56,592 nt of DNA from Pseudomonas sp. REP124 (GCF_020164475.1 NZ_JAIQWX010000025.1:1-56592); one strand, 5' to 3'; shown: positions 35,951-44,950, numbered from the stretch's first letter. Notes: generated by a model not told the origin, from the letters alone. Numbers and translations are program-made.

Positions 35951-36417
35951 CAGGCAAGGTCACGTCGTTATTTTGGTTTTATGGCGCGAGTTTAGCTTTT
36001 GGTGTGGGTGCTGGACAGCGGTGCTCTTGATGGCGGTGAAGCAGGTTGTTCAATCGTCGCCTGATCGATCGCTTTCGCGGGCAAGCCTCGCTCCTACAGG
36101 GTTCTGTGCTGGCCCGCAAACGCCCACTCTGTAGGAGCGAGGCTTGCCCGCGAAGACGGCATCCCGGAACCACCGTGGCAAGGATCCATTGTGTAACATC
36201 CACGAAACAGCAGGGATCAAGAGGACTATTGCGCCGATAAAGGGCGCTTGCGGGGCACTGGCCAACTGCTAGGGTCTACAGGGAGCGCAACGGTTGAACA
36301 AGCCATTCCTTGCAGTGCTGTAGGCATTGCTCGTACCGGAACGCAACAACGGCAGTCTTCTGCACCGTCCCCGGCTGGTTGTCGGGTCAGCGTTTTGTGA
36401 ATGGCGGAAGTAACGTT
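35951..36417. other. gene-free stretch upstream of CHASE2 gene
   Basis: A pair of REP units occurs at 36072-36160. The rest (36161-36417) has no open frame I would accept and is the likely promoter/leader region of the CHASE2 gene; the ATG at 36418 has GGCGGAAG upstream. Confidence 0.6.
36072..36160. repeat. paired REP element
   Basis: Two facing REP units of the GGGCAAGCCTCGCTCCTACA type, a variant with CCTCG in place of CCCG. Confidence 0.88.
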
Positions 36418-37917
36418 ATGACCGGCCATGCGAAGTCCGAGCACTGGCTCGCGCATTTCCTATCTGTCTGCACGCACCATTTGCCGGCGGCGTTGATGGT
36501 GGCTGCCATCGTCGGGATCTGCCATCACCGGTTTCACTTGCTCGATGCCGTCGACGGATATGCCTTTCTCGGCATCGGCAATCTCACGGCCCATGACGTT
36601 TCGCAGGATCTGGGCGACCGGCCCACGGTCGCGGTGGTTCTGATCGATCAGCAAAGCCATGAGGACTACTACCGCGAACGTAACCCCCTGGATCGCTGCG
36701 AGCTGAAAAAGGATCTGGAGGCGATTTACGATTTGCCCAAGCCTCCCAAACTGCTGGTAATAGATCTCGACCTGTCTCCCTCCATGCCTGTTGCCGGTCC
36801 GGAAAACGATGCTGCCGAGTATTGCAACGCTCAACTCAAGACATTGCTTGGGCAGCTTCGACCTACGCGAACTGTGTTGATGGCGCCCTTCGAAATGCTG
36901 GATGCGAAAGCTCAGGCGAACATCGAACAGTGGCGTGAAGACCTTGATGGATATGTGTCCTTCGCCGATCCCATCATCCGCATTCGCTACGGACTGGTTA
37001 ACGCCATTGACTGCAGTGCCGACTCGCTGGCCGCCGTTGCGTTCGACAACTACCCGAACAAACCCGTCAGGTTGAAAAACTGCCTGAGCAATCAACACAA
37101 AGAACAGGTTCCACCGCTGGTCATCAGCCCGGGGCAATACTTCTCGGGTTTACGTGCCGTTGCACTCAGCGAGTTGCCTTCACGCAAGCCTCAATGCGAC
37201 CCCTGTGTCCCGACCAACGCCGACTTGAACCTGCCGGTGGTCTTTCTCGGCAGCGGTTACGGCGACAGTGACACCTACCTCACGCCTGTCGGCACCATGT
37301 ACGGCGTGGAAGTGCATGCGGCGGCCTTCATGTCTCTGCTGCAACCCACAAAGGGCAACGACGGGCTCGCATTCGTTCTGGACGTCGGACTCGGCCTGTT
37401 GATGGGCAGCCTGATCGATCTGTCCTGGCGGCGGTATTTTTCCCTGCGTTTCAGCTCCAGCGCCTTTGATCGTCAACGGGCTCCCTGGCGGATTCTGTTG
37501 CTAGGCGCCGGTTTGTCGATCGTGGTCCTTATGCTGACCTTCGTGTCTTTCTGGCTGCTGCGCCATTGCAGTCTCTGGCTGTCACCGATTCCGATTGCCC
37601 TGGGCATGTTGATCGAAAGCTTTTTCAGCAGCGCCGTAAGAGCCGCCGTCGAGGAAGGTTATGAGCAGCGTCAGGCGCTGATTAACCGCCTGGAAAAGGC
37701 ACAGAGTGTTGGCCCGGACAGTTTTGCCCAAAAGGTCGCAGAGGAACGGGAGCAACGCCCGCATCACGCCCACGGCTTGCAGGAGCGAGCAACACGTTTT
37801 TTCTACCTGGATTTCGCGCGTCTGCTGCGTTCCGGACAGTACTGGGCGTTAGCCTTGCTGATCCTGCGTAGGCTGGCGTTTTTCCTATTGCTCGTATTCG
37901 CCCTTTTTATCCATTGA
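36418..37917 (+). CDS. CHASE2-domain membrane protein without output domain
   Basis: A 499-residue membrane protein. One N-terminal segment (LPAALMVAAIVGICHH) is followed by an extracytoplasmic CHASE2 domain of about 280 residues (LTAHDVSQDLGDRPTVAVVLIDQ and VVFLGSGYGDSDTYLTPVGTMYGVEVHAAAF), then about three segments (GLAFVLDVGLGLLMGSLIDL, ILLLGAGLSIVVLMLTFVSF, WLSPIPIALGMLIESFF) and a final one at the C-terminus (YWALALLILRRLAFFLLLVF). CHASE2 normally sits on kinases, cyclases or diguanylate cyclases; here no catalytic domain follows. The three-gene run with a small secreted protein and a protease suggests an envelope function. The ATG at 36418 has GGCGGAAG upstream. Confidence 0.83.
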   Translation: MTGHAKSEHWLAHFLSVCTHHLPAALMVAAIVGICHHRFHLLDAVDGYAFLGIGNLTAHDVSQDLGDRPTVAVVLIDQQSHEDYYRERNPLDRCELKKDLEAIYDLPKPPKLLVIDLDLSPSMPVAGPENDAAEYCNAQLKTLLGQLRPTRTVLMAPFEMLDAKAQANIEQWREDLDGYVSFADPIIRIRYGLVNAIDCSADSLAAVAFDNYPNKPVRLKNCLSNQHKEQVPPLVISPGQYFSGLRAVALSELPSRKPQCDPCVPTNADLNLPVVFLGSGYGDSDTYLTPVGTMYGVEVHAAAFMSLLQPTKGNDGLAFVLDVGLGLLMGSLIDLSWRRYFSLRFSSSAFDRQRAPWRILLLGAGLSIVVLMLTFVSFWLLRHCSLWLSPIPIALGMLIESFFSSAVRAAVEEGYEQRQALINRLEKAQSVGPDSFAQKVAEEREQRPHHAHGLQERATRFFYLDFARLLRSGQYWALALLILRRLAFFLLLVFALFIH

Positions 37918-37935
37918 CCCGCCGAGGGAAATGTC

Positions 37936-38370
37936 ATGAAGCCGATCCGCTTTGCCATCGCGACATTGCTGCTGATGACCGCAGTGCCCGCCATGGCTCA
38001 ACAATGCCAGGGGTTGCAGGACCTGAACCACAGCAGCGGCGTACTGGACAACATTCTGCAACTGATCTGGAAAGACAAGGAACAGGCCGAATGCGGTTCC
38101 CTCACGTCGGTGCTGGGCAGGGTCACAAACACCCGCAAAGTCGGCGGCCGCAAACTCGAAGAAGACCGCCCCTTCAACCCGCAGGCCGCCCAGGCCGATC
38201 TCGCCAAGGCCCAATCCGACCCCGAGGTTCGCTCCCGCCTGGACAAGGTCCGCAAGGAGGTCAGCGACCCGACCCTGCGCATGGTGTACGAAGCGGCGAT
38301 CCTCGATGAAGAGGGTTTTTACAGCGCCAGGGATTTGCGCATCAACCAGATCAAGCAACAGGTCAAATGA
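37936..38370 (+). CDS. small secreted protein of unknown function
   Basis: A 144-residue protein with a signal peptide (FAIATLLLMTAVPAMA) and a mature helical part with two Cys (QQCQGL and AECGSL). The C-terminal half is rich in Lys, Arg and Asp with LDKVRKEVSDPTLRMVYEAA. I do not recognise a family. It is 18 bp after the CHASE2 gene and 27 bp before the protease gene, indicating an operon. Confidence 0.75.
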   Translation: MKPIRFAIATLLLMTAVPAMAQQCQGLQDLNHSSGVLDNILQLIWKDKEQAECGSLTSVLGRVTNTRKVGGRKLEEDRPFNPQAAQADLAKAQSDPEVRSRLDKVRKEVSDPTLRMVYEAAILDEEGFYSARDLRINQIKQQVK

Positions 38371-38397
38371 CAGGCAAGCACCTGTCGGGGATGCACC

Positions 38398-39507
38398 ATG
38401 AACACGCGCGTGGCCCTGCACGGAGTGTTGGCGCTGGTGATACTGACCAGTGCCTGCAGCACACCGAAACTGTCCAACCCTTTCAGCAGCCAGGCAGGCT
38501 CCGAACACGTCAAGGAGTTCGACACGTTGCCGCCTCGAGCACTGGTGGTGCTCGACCGCCATTGTTCCGAACTGGTGCAGCCCTACACGCTGACGCAAAA
38601 TTTCGCCTCGCTCACGGTGTTCGGTGTGCAGGAAGGCGTGAAGGAAGGTCTCAAGGCCGTCCCCGGACAGTTGAGCAAACTGTTCGGCGGAAAAGGTGCG
38701 CAACCTGCCGCCCCCGGTAGCGACAAACTCGGCGACTCGGCCAAGCGCGCGGCCAAGCAATTGAACTGGATGCCCATGAGCGCCGAAGTCATGTACGCCC
38801 AGCGCCAGCACGATGCGTCCGAGGGCGACCTGTTGTCCCGCGACGGCAAGCAGGGCCGCAAGTACTACCCCACCGCCGACAAGATGCTCAAGGACATTCT
38901 GGCCAGCGTCCACGAACCCTACGACTATCAATTCAAGCTGTTCATCGTCGCCACTGACAACCACAACGCCCTCGCCCTGCCGGGTGGTTATCTGTATCTG
39001 GACAAGGGCCTGTTGAGCTCGCCGCAGATGCAGCAAAAGGCCTGGTTCGCCCTGGCCCACGAAATCTCCCATGTGCTGCAGCGCCATGAAACCAAGGAGA
39101 TGCAGAGCCTGGTGGTCGACTCCTTCAGCGCCAAATCGGAATTGCTCAAGGTGATGGAAAACGCCAAGGGCAATCCCAAGGCGGTGGTCGACCGGGTCAA
39201 GCTGGAGAAGGGACAATTCACCAAACACCATGTCGATCAGGAACTGCAGGCCGATTCCTGCGCGGTGAAAATGCTCAGCCGGGTCTATCCCGATCGTCAG
39301 CAACTGGCTGCGATGATCAATGCGTTCATCAAGGACCTGCCGGCTAATCAGGCTTCGTCCAAAAAAGCCTCCGGCAACCAGATGGAAGCCATGGCGGGCG
39401 ATGTGGAAGACATCGTCAAGTCACCGGCCATGCGCCATCCGACGACCCAGGAGCGCAAGGCGAACTTGCAGGAGATTTATCAGGAGGTGACGGCTGGCGG
39501 GAAATAA
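38398..39507 (+). CDS. M48-family metalloprotease lipoprotein
   Basis: A 369-residue lipoprotein (lipobox TSAC with Cys20) carrying the zinc motif HEISH at 221-225 and the third ligand Glu282 in DQELQADSCAV. The region before the motif, about residues 180-205, contains HNALALPGGYLYLDKGLL, typical of the BepA/LoiP/YcaL type of periplasmic M48 proteases that maintain outer-membrane proteins. It is last in the operon with the CHASE2 protein. A role in envelope quality control is inferred from the family. Confidence 0.86.
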   Translation: MNTRVALHGVLALVILTSACSTPKLSNPFSSQAGSEHVKEFDTLPPRALVVLDRHCSELVQPYTLTQNFASLTVFGVQEGVKEGLKAVPGQLSKLFGGKGAQPAAPGSDKLGDSAKRAAKQLNWMPMSAEVMYAQRQHDASEGDLLSRDGKQGRKYYPTADKMLKDILASVHEPYDYQFKLFIVATDNHNALALPGGYLYLDKGLLSSPQMQQKAWFALAHEISHVLQRHETKEMQSLVVDSFSAKSELLKVMENAKGNPKAVVDRVKLEKGQFTKHHVDQELQADSCAVKMLSRVYPDRQQLAAMINAFIKDLPANQASSKKASGNQMEAMAGDVEDIVKSPAMRHPTTQERKANLQEIYQEVTAGGK

Positions 39508-39514
39508 CCCCGCC

Positions 39515-39618
39515 CCTGTAGGAGCGAGCATGCTCGCGATGGTCGTCAACGATAACGCGGGGTGCCTGATACCCCGCGGTGTACTGTCGTCCATCGCGAG
39601 CAAGCTCGCTCCTACAGG
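39515..39618. repeat. paired REP element (BIME)
   Basis: Two facing units with TGTAGGAGCGAGCATGCTCG and its inverse, between the protease gene and the exporter gene that converge here. Confidence 0.9.
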
Positions 39619-39626
39619 GACGGGGG

Positions 39627-39938
39627 TCACACCAGTTTCAGGCCGATGATGCCGACGAGGATCACCGCGATGCAGAGAATGCGCAGCGGTGCGGTGGAGT
39701 CGCCGAGTACGGCCATGCCGATGATCGCGGTGCCGACTGCGCCGATGCCGGTCCAGACCGCGTAGGCGGTGCCCACCGGCAAGGTACGCAACGACAGCGA
39801 CAGCAGAAACACGCTCGACAGCCCGGTGACGATTGTCAGGACGCCGGGGACCAGTCGTGTGAAACCTTCGGAGCCCTTCATGAAGAAAGCGAAGGCGATT
39901 TCCAGAACGCCGGCGATCGCCAGCAGTGCCCAGGCCAT
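39627..39938 (-). CDS. sugE: small multidrug resistance exporter, SugE/Gdx type
   Basis: A 103-residue four-helix exporter. The conserved Glu in segment 1 lies in AIAGVLEIAFAFFMKGS, and the WTGIGAVGTAIIGM motif matches the SugE/Gdx group, several members of which export guanidinium. The leader (39939-40002) has one hairpin (CGCCCG with CGGGCG) just upstream of the ribosome site but not the double hairpin of a guanidine-II riboswitch. Confidence 0.88.
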   Translation of the reverse strand: MAWALLAIAGVLEIAFAFFMKGSEGFTRLVPGVLTIVTGLSSVFLLSLSLRTLPVGTAYAVWTGIGAVGTAIIGMAVLGDSTAPLRILCIAVILVGIIGLKLV

Positions 39939-40002
39939 GTGCCTCTTCTCCTTTCAAAGTGTTCGCCCGCTGTCGAAGCCGGGCGAGCGAGCATAAAAGC
40001 GA

Positions 40003-40455
40003 TCAGGCGGTGACAGCCGCCGGTTTCGAACGGAATGCCACGCCGAGTCGGTTGAAGGCGTTCATCAGGCTGATGGCATATGTCAGATCAGCCAGTTCCT
40101 TCTCGCTGAACACCGCCGCAACGGCGGCATAGTCGGCATCGCTGACGCCGGATTCAGCCACGTTGGTGACACTTTCCGCCCATGCCAGGGCCACGCGCTC
40201 ACGTTGGGAGAACACATTGCCTGCGTCATGCCATACCGGCACCAGCACCAGTTTTTCTACCGAAACGCCGAGGCGCAGCAGATCACGCGAGTGCATGTCG
40301 ATGCAGAACGCGCAGCCGTTGATCAGCGAAATCCGCAGATAAACCAGATCGACCAGCTCGGCGGGCAAATCGGTTTTGAGCAGGTAGCCATAGACGTTGC
40401 CGAAGGCCTTGTAACCATCGGGAGCGGCGCTGGCGTAGTCGATACGTTGAGTCAT
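40003..40455 (-). CDS. carboxymuconolactone decarboxylase-family protein, AhpD-like
   Basis: A 150-residue protein with the redox motif CAFC in LINGCAFCIDMHSRDL, the mark of AhpD-like alkylhydroperoxidase domain proteins. The family acts as peroxidase partners or in lactone metabolism. It is divergent from a MocR regulator, a common arrangement in which the regulator controls the neighbour. Confidence 0.85.
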   Translation of the reverse strand: MTQRIDYASAAPDGYKAFGNVYGYLLKTDLPAELVDLVYLRISLINGCAFCIDMHSRDLLRLGVSVEKLVLVPVWHDAGNVFSQRERVALAWAESVTNVAESGVSDADYAAVAAVFSEKELADLTYAISLMNAFNRLGVAFRSKPAAVTA

Positions 40456-40640
40456 GATGAATCCTCGGATTGCTGTGTGGAGGACTGCATGCTGAGCCTG
40501 CTTGGCCTATGGTTGAAGAGCCATGTTCTGGATTGCGTACTGGGCCATGATGGACTAGTCGTTTTGTCGATTCATGGCCCTTCAAGGGAGGCCGTGAAGG
40601 CAGGTAGGATGTTTTTTTACCAGATCGCGGACCGCTTTTT

Positions 40641-40708
40641 TGTAGGAGCATGGCTTGCCCGCGAAGGCGATTTCACGGACGCCTTCGCGGGCAAGCCATG
40701 CTCTTACG
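40641..40708. repeat. closely paired REP-like inverted repeat
   Basis: TGTAGGAGCATGGCTTGCCC at the left and GGGCAAGCCATGCTCTTACG at the right form an almost perfect inverted repeat of about 28 bases per arm with a 12-base centre, in the control region of the MocR gene. Confidence 0.85.
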
Positions 40709-40738
40709 AAATCATCGGTGATTATCCAGAGTGAATTC

Positions 40739-42154
40739 ATGACCAACCCCATCAACAGCCAGTCGCCCCTCGACCCGAGTTCTGCGGAACCGATCTACCG
40801 GCAAATCTACTGGCGTTTTCGCGGGGCGATCAGCGATGGCGTGCTCGCACCAGGCGAGCGCATTCCGGCGGCGCGGGCGCTGGCCAAGGAACTGGGGCTG
40901 GCCCGGGGCACGGTCGATACCGCGTACTCGCTGCTGACGGCCGAAGGCTATATCCAGCCGCGCGGTCAGGCCGGAACGGTGGTGGCCGCGGGACTGAATA
41001 CCCGACCGACGTCGGAGCACCTCGACACTTCGTCTTCATCACTTGGCGCAACGCCGCGGCACAAGGCGCCGGTTCTGCCCTTCCAGATGGCCCTGCCGGC
41101 GCTGGACGAATTTCCGCGCAAAATCTGGGCGCAAATCGGCGCCCGATGCGTGCGCGCCACCGGCGTTGCGGAAATGGCCAATCCCTCGGCCCAGGGTCTG
41201 GAATCCCTGCGCAACGCGATCGCCAGCTACCTGCAAGTGGCGCGCGGCATCAGTTGCCAGCCTTCCCAAGTGTTCGTGACCTCGGGCTATCGCAACACCC
41301 TGACGCTGATCGTTCACGCCTTGCTGCAACCCGGCGACCGCGTCCTCGTGGAAAACCCCGGCTACTCCCCTACCCGCCAGTTGCTGGAGCTTTTGCGAAT
41401 CGGGATACAAGCCGTGGACGTGGACCGCGATGGCATGCAAGTCACCCAGGGCATCGCTCAGTCATCCGGCGCTCGCGCAGCGGTGGTCACTCCGGCGCAT
41501 CAGAGCCCGTTGTGCATGTCGCTGTCCTTGCCGCGTCGTCTGGAACTGCTGGAATGGGCGGCCCGCGAGCAGGCGTGGATCATCGAGGACGACTACGACG
41601 GCGAATACCGCTACGTCAGCCGCCCGCTGCCCGCACTCAAAAGTCTGGATCGCGAGGGTCGCGTGCTTTACGCGGGGACCTTCAGCAAAGTGCTGTTTCC
41701 CGGGATCCGCATCGCCTATCTGGTGGTGCCGCCGGCGCAGGTCGAGCGCTTCGAACAGGTCGCCCGGATGCTCCTCGGCGGCGTTCCGGAATTGACCCAG
41801 GCCATCGTCAGCACCTTCATCACCGAAGGTCATTTCGCCCGGCATATCCAGCGTATGCGCAAGCTCTATGGCGAACGCCGGACATCAGCGGTCAAGGGCC
41901 TGAGCAATGCCTTGGGCGATGAGGTCCGCATCGACGCGCAGCCCGGCGGCATGCACCTGATCCTGCGCCTGACCCGGGCGCAATCCGACCGCGAACTGGT
42001 GGAGCGCCTGTTGCACGCGGGGATCTACGCCGAAGCCTTGAGCGAGTGTTACGTCGGCCACGAAAGCGAATGCGGCCTGATGCTGGGTTTTGCCAACATC
42101 GACTCGCAAGCCAGCGCCGAACGACTGGGCGAACGCATCCGCGCCCTGCTCTGA
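40739..42154 (+). CDS. MocR/GntR-type regulator with aminotransferase domain
   Basis: A 471-residue regulator. The N-terminal GntR winged helix includes YRQIYWRFRGAISDGVLAPG and ALAKELGLARGTVDTAYSLL. The C-terminal PLP aminotransferase fold contains the PLP lysine in AGTFSKVLFPGIR and the motif IEDDYDGEYRY. The ATG at 40739 (MTNPINS) is chosen because an earlier one lies inside the REP pair. PdxR/GabR-type members sense PLP or amino compounds. The divergent AhpD-like gene is the likely target. Confidence 0.88.
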   Translation: MTNPINSQSPLDPSSAEPIYRQIYWRFRGAISDGVLAPGERIPAARALAKELGLARGTVDTAYSLLTAEGYIQPRGQAGTVVAAGLNTRPTSEHLDTSSSSLGATPRHKAPVLPFQMALPALDEFPRKIWAQIGARCVRATGVAEMANPSAQGLESLRNAIASYLQVARGISCQPSQVFVTSGYRNTLTLIVHALLQPGDRVLVENPGYSPTRQLLELLRIGIQAVDVDRDGMQVTQGIAQSSGARAAVVTPAHQSPLCMSLSLPRRLELLEWAAREQAWIIEDDYDGEYRYVSRPLPALKSLDREGRVLYAGTFSKVLFPGIRIAYLVVPPAQVERFEQVARMLLGGVPELTQAIVSTFITEGHFARHIQRMRKLYGERRTSAVKGLSNALGDEVRIDAQPGGMHLILRLTRAQSDRELVERLLHAGIYAEALSECYVGHESECGLMLGFANIDSQASAERLGERIRALL

Positions 42155-42258
42155 AGCCTGAGCATGGTCCATGCAAACAGGCAATTCTTGGCTCTTTGTC
42201 ACTGATCCAAGCGGCCACATCATGCAGACCCTACTTGTCACCGATTTCCAAGGGTCCC

Positions 42259-42885
42259 ATGAAAATACTGCGCGTGATCTGCAGCCCGCGAGGGACTGCC
42301 TCCGAGAGCTATCGGCTTTCGCAAACCCTGATCAAACACCTGATCGACGCTCATCGGGGCACCGATCTCATCATCACCGAACGGGGTGTCACCGGCCTGA
42401 CCCATGTCGATGCCGACTATGCCCAGGCCGTGAGCAAACGTCGTGATCCGGCCAGCCTCGTCGCCAGCCAGGGCGCGTTGCTGCAGGCCGAACAACTGAT
42501 CGGCGAACTGGAAAGCGCCGATTGCGTGGTCATCGCCACGCCCATGCACAACCTGATGGTGCCCTCGGCGCTCAAGGCCTGGCTCGACCATGTGATCCAG
42601 GCCGACCGCACCTTTCGCATCACGGCTCAAGGCAAGGTCGGTGCGCTGCGGGATCGGCCGGTGTATGTGGCTGTCGCGTCGGGCAGCACCTTCAGCGGGG
42701 TCAATGCCCATCAACCGGATTTCCTGCGGCCTTGGCTGACGACCGTGCTGGCAAGCATCGGCCTGATCGATGTGAGGTTTTTCACCGTGGAAGGTACCGG
42801 TCAGAAGCCCGAGGCGCTGGAGGTCATCCGCGAGAACGCCGAGCGGGCAGCGGCGCAGTTCTTTCTGGATGACCGCGTTGCCTGA
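42259..42885 (+). CDS. flavodoxin-fold NAD(P)H reductase, azoreductase-like
   Basis: A 208-residue FMN-dependent oxidoreductase of the AzoR/NQO-type flavodoxin-like fold. The FMN-binding loop is VICSPRGTASESYRLSQ near the N-terminus and the second motif is ATPMHNLMVPSALKAWLDHV. It uses NAD(P)H to reduce azo dyes or quinones. The ATG at 42259 (MKILRV) is preferred. Confidence 0.86.
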   Translation: MKILRVICSPRGTASESYRLSQTLIKHLIDAHRGTDLIITERGVTGLTHVDADYAQAVSKRRDPASLVASQGALLQAEQLIGELESADCVVIATPMHNLMVPSALKAWLDHVIQADRTFRITAQGKVGALRDRPVYVAVASGSTFSGVNAHQPDFLRPWLTTVLASIGLIDVRFFTVEGTGQKPEALEVIRENAERAAAQFFLDDRVA

Positions 42886-42890
42886 ATGTC

Positions 42891-42917
42891 CATCGCGAGC
42901 AAGCTCGCTCCTACAGG
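42891..42917. repeat. single REP unit
   Basis: One unit of the CATCGCGAGCAAGCTCGCTC type starts 6 bp after the azoreductase stop codon and runs up to the ribosome site of the LOG gene. Confidence 0.88.
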
Positions 42918-42927
42918 AAGAAATTTG

Positions 42928-43530
42928 ATGATCAATACCCGTGCATTGCGCAGCATCGCCGTGTTCTCCGGCTCCAACCATGGCTTCAACCCCGCCTATG
43001 TTGAGGGTGCCCGCGCCCTGGGCCGGGAAATCGCCCGGCGCGGCCTGCGCCTGGTGTATGGCGGGACCGACAAGGGGCTGATGGGGGTGATGGCCGATAC
43101 CGTGCTCGCCGAAGGTGGCGAAGCGGTGGGCATCATCACCGGGTTGCTGTTCGAACTCGGGCATCTGCATCCACAACTGACCCACCATGAAGTGACGCAG
43201 GACATGCGCAGCCGCAAGACCCGCATGAGCGAATACGCCGATGCGTTCATTGCCTTGCCGGGCGGTCTGGGGACGTTCGAGGAGTTGTTCGAGGCGGCGA
43301 CGCTGACGCAACTGGGCGAGCACCACAAGGGCGTGGCGTGCCTGAACATCGCAGGTTTCTTCGAACCGGTGCGCAGCCTGCTGGACCATGCGGTGAAGGA
43401 AGGTTTCATGAAAACCGAGCACCGCGACATGCTGATTTTCGACACCGATCCCGCGGCCCTGATCGATGCGCTGGAACGATGGCAGGCGCCGACCGTAACC
43501 AAGTGGATCGGGTCGGCGCCTGCTGTTTGA
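42928..43530 (+). CDS. LOG-family protein
   Basis: A 200-residue protein of the LOG (lysine decarboxylase-like) family, whose proven members cleave ribose 5'-phosphate from nucleoside monophosphates to make active cytokinin. The defining motif is LPGGLGTFEELFE, with FSGSNHGFNP at the start and SRKTRM before it. The ATG at 42928 has AGGAAG seven bases upstream, which overlaps the end of the REP unit. A cytokinin role is possible in a plant-associated host but not evident here. Confidence 0.9.
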   Translation: MINTRALRSIAVFSGSNHGFNPAYVEGARALGREIARRGLRLVYGGTDKGLMGVMADTVLAEGGEAVGIITGLLFELGHLHPQLTHHEVTQDMRSRKTRMSEYADAFIALPGGLGTFEELFEAATLTQLGEHHKGVACLNIAGFFEPVRSLLDHAVKEGFMKTEHRDMLIFDTDPAALIDALERWQAPTVTKWIGSAPAV

Positions 43531-43537
43531 AGTTTCA

Positions 43538-43584
43538 GGGCCTGGCGACGCTGCTCCCGAAATCTGTCGCCAGTGCCCTTTTTT
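43538..43584. terminator. rho-independent terminator
   Basis: The arms GGGCCTGGCGAC (43538) and GTCGCCAGTGCCC (43566), with one bulged T in the right arm, are followed by six T residues. It is 8 bp downstream of the LOG stop codon and probably ends that transcript. Confidence 0.85.
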
Positions 43585-43622
43585 ACGTCAGCTACAGTGA
43601 GCCAGGCTCCCGTGCCGATCTT

Positions 43623-44249
43623 TTAGTGTGCGACCGCCAATTGCTGTGGCGCGCTTTCGGTTTCCTGACGCTTGGCGTACTGGGTCAGCACCACCATTGT
43701 CGCGAAGCCCAGGGCGATCAGCACCGGATACGCCATCAGCAGCTCCGACAGCGAGTATTTCCAGGCCAGTGGACGTCCGACCCCGAGCATGACGGCATAC
43801 ATCCAGGATACGGCCGAAAGCGAGCCACAGAACAGCGCCATCATTCGCGCGCTGAAACCGAGGTTGAGCAGCGAACCGGCCTTTTGCAGTGCCGGCAGAA
43901 CCAGGCGATGCAGCAGGACACCGTTGTAGGTCAGCATCACGACCATGATGATCTTGGCCTGGAGCTTGGGATTCATGAAGTACTGCATCCCCTTGTCCAG
44001 ATAGTCGATGCCCATGATCGCCATGCCGGTGATCCAGAGAACGATCAAGGCCCAGACGACATTGCGCTGCAAGCTCTCCATGTGTGCATGATCGTGATCG
44101 GTGAGCGCCTTGCGTTTCAACATGTCCCTGACCATTGCGATATCGCTGGTCAATACCAGGCCTATCGCTACGCAACAGGCGACCAGGTGGACGTAAACCA
44201 CGCCCAGTCGCAGAAACTCCATGAATTCTTTATGTTCGATCAGGCTCAT
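43623..44249 (-). CDS. membrane protein, function unknown
   Basis: A 208-residue protein with about six membrane segments (for example VHLVACCVAIGLVLTSDI, VVWALIVLWITGMAIMG, IIMVVMLTYNGVLLHRLV and LLMAYPVLIALGFATMVVL). Several His in DHDHAHMES lie in a loop after segment 1. I do not recognise a specific family. The ATG at 44249 (MSLIEHKEF) is preferred over a longer frame at 44369 because the added N-terminus looks non-native. Confidence 0.75.
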   Translation of the reverse strand: MSLIEHKEFMEFLRLGVVYVHLVACCVAIGLVLTSDIAMVRDMLKRKALTDHDHAHMESLQRNVVWALIVLWITGMAIMGIDYLDKGMQYFMNPKLQAKIIMVVMLTYNGVLLHRLVLPALQKAGSLLNLGFSARMMALFCGSLSAVSWMYAVMLGVGRPLAWKYSLSELLMAYPVLIALGFATMVVLTQYAKRQETESAPQQLAVAH

Positions 44250-44810
44250 AATTGTATTTATCGCCACGGGTAATATCTCCACCTTATTCGATAGTACAGA
44301 TAGGCCAATCAACAGAGTTCTTATGTGTGGTGACTCTGAATGACCTTGCTCATACAAGAAAATAAACAACAGGCTAGTTATGTGATTCCTATTGTTCGCT
44401 CCAGGACCTCAATAACCGCTTAGTTCGTTCCTCTCATTTTTTTGGTAAAAAAATCCCCATCTGCATTCACTGCATATGAGGGTCGGATTCCACTTCTGTT
44501 CTTGCTGGATGGGGCGCATGTCATCAAGTGACTTGCTGCGTACTATGAGGGTCTCAGCCAATGAATGTTCATTTTTTGAGCGGGGGACCGACAGACGGTC
44601 GAGGATTTTCAAGCGATTTTACATCGGACCAAAGGCCTAAGACCTTCGTCGAAGCCCATTCCTGCTGGCCTGCTTGTTTTAGATGATGCTTAGTACAATC
44701 TTTTGGATCCACTAGTTGCTCGCGGGAAAATTTCACACGCAAATTGGGTCAACTTTCAGTCGAGAGAGCTCAAAATAAAACAGTCATACTATTTTTTTGC
44801 CTGATTGGAT

Positions 44811-44888
44811 CCTGAAAAAGGCCGAAGTTCACAGCAAGTGCATACAATCCTTGTGCTACAAACAGCTTCTTATTAAGGATTTTTCAGG
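44811..44888. repeat. inverted-repeat element, possible structured RNA
   Basis: The perfect arms CCTGAAAAA (44811-44819) and TTTTTCAGG (44880-44888) enclose a 60-base middle that has further short complementary words (GAAG with CTTC). Structure is seen; a transcript is not shown. Confidence 0.35.
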
Positions 44889-44911
44889 GAAGTTTGCATT
44901 GGAAAAGTTTT

Positions 44912-44950
44912 GGTCCTGGCAACAATGATCAGATATTGGTTGCCAGGACC
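44912..44950. terminator. hairpin downstream of ohr, possible terminator
   Basis: GGTCCTGGCAAC (44912) and GTTGCCAGGACC (44939) form a perfect 12-bp stem with a 15-base loop, 13 bp past the ohr stop codon. No clear T-run follows on the minus strand, so it may instead stabilise the transcript. Confidence 0.55.

Noticed and set aside
36246..36270. Sigma-54 promoter before the CHASE2 gene
   Set aside because: GGGCAC and TGC occur but the GG to GC spacing is not 10 bases.
39939..40002. Guanidine riboswitch upstream of sugE
   Set aside because: Only one hairpin is present and the leader is about 60 nt; neither the two ACGR-loop hairpins of guanidine-II nor the larger guanidine-I form fits.
44409..44612. 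67-codon frame in AT-rich stretch as a gene
   Set aside because: No ribosome site, no recognisable family and unusual composition with many basic and polar residues.
44704..44716. GGATCCACTAGTT resembling a cloning-vector linker
   Set aside because: The match is 13 bases and ends there; the surrounding sequence is not vector-like, so coincidence is simplest.
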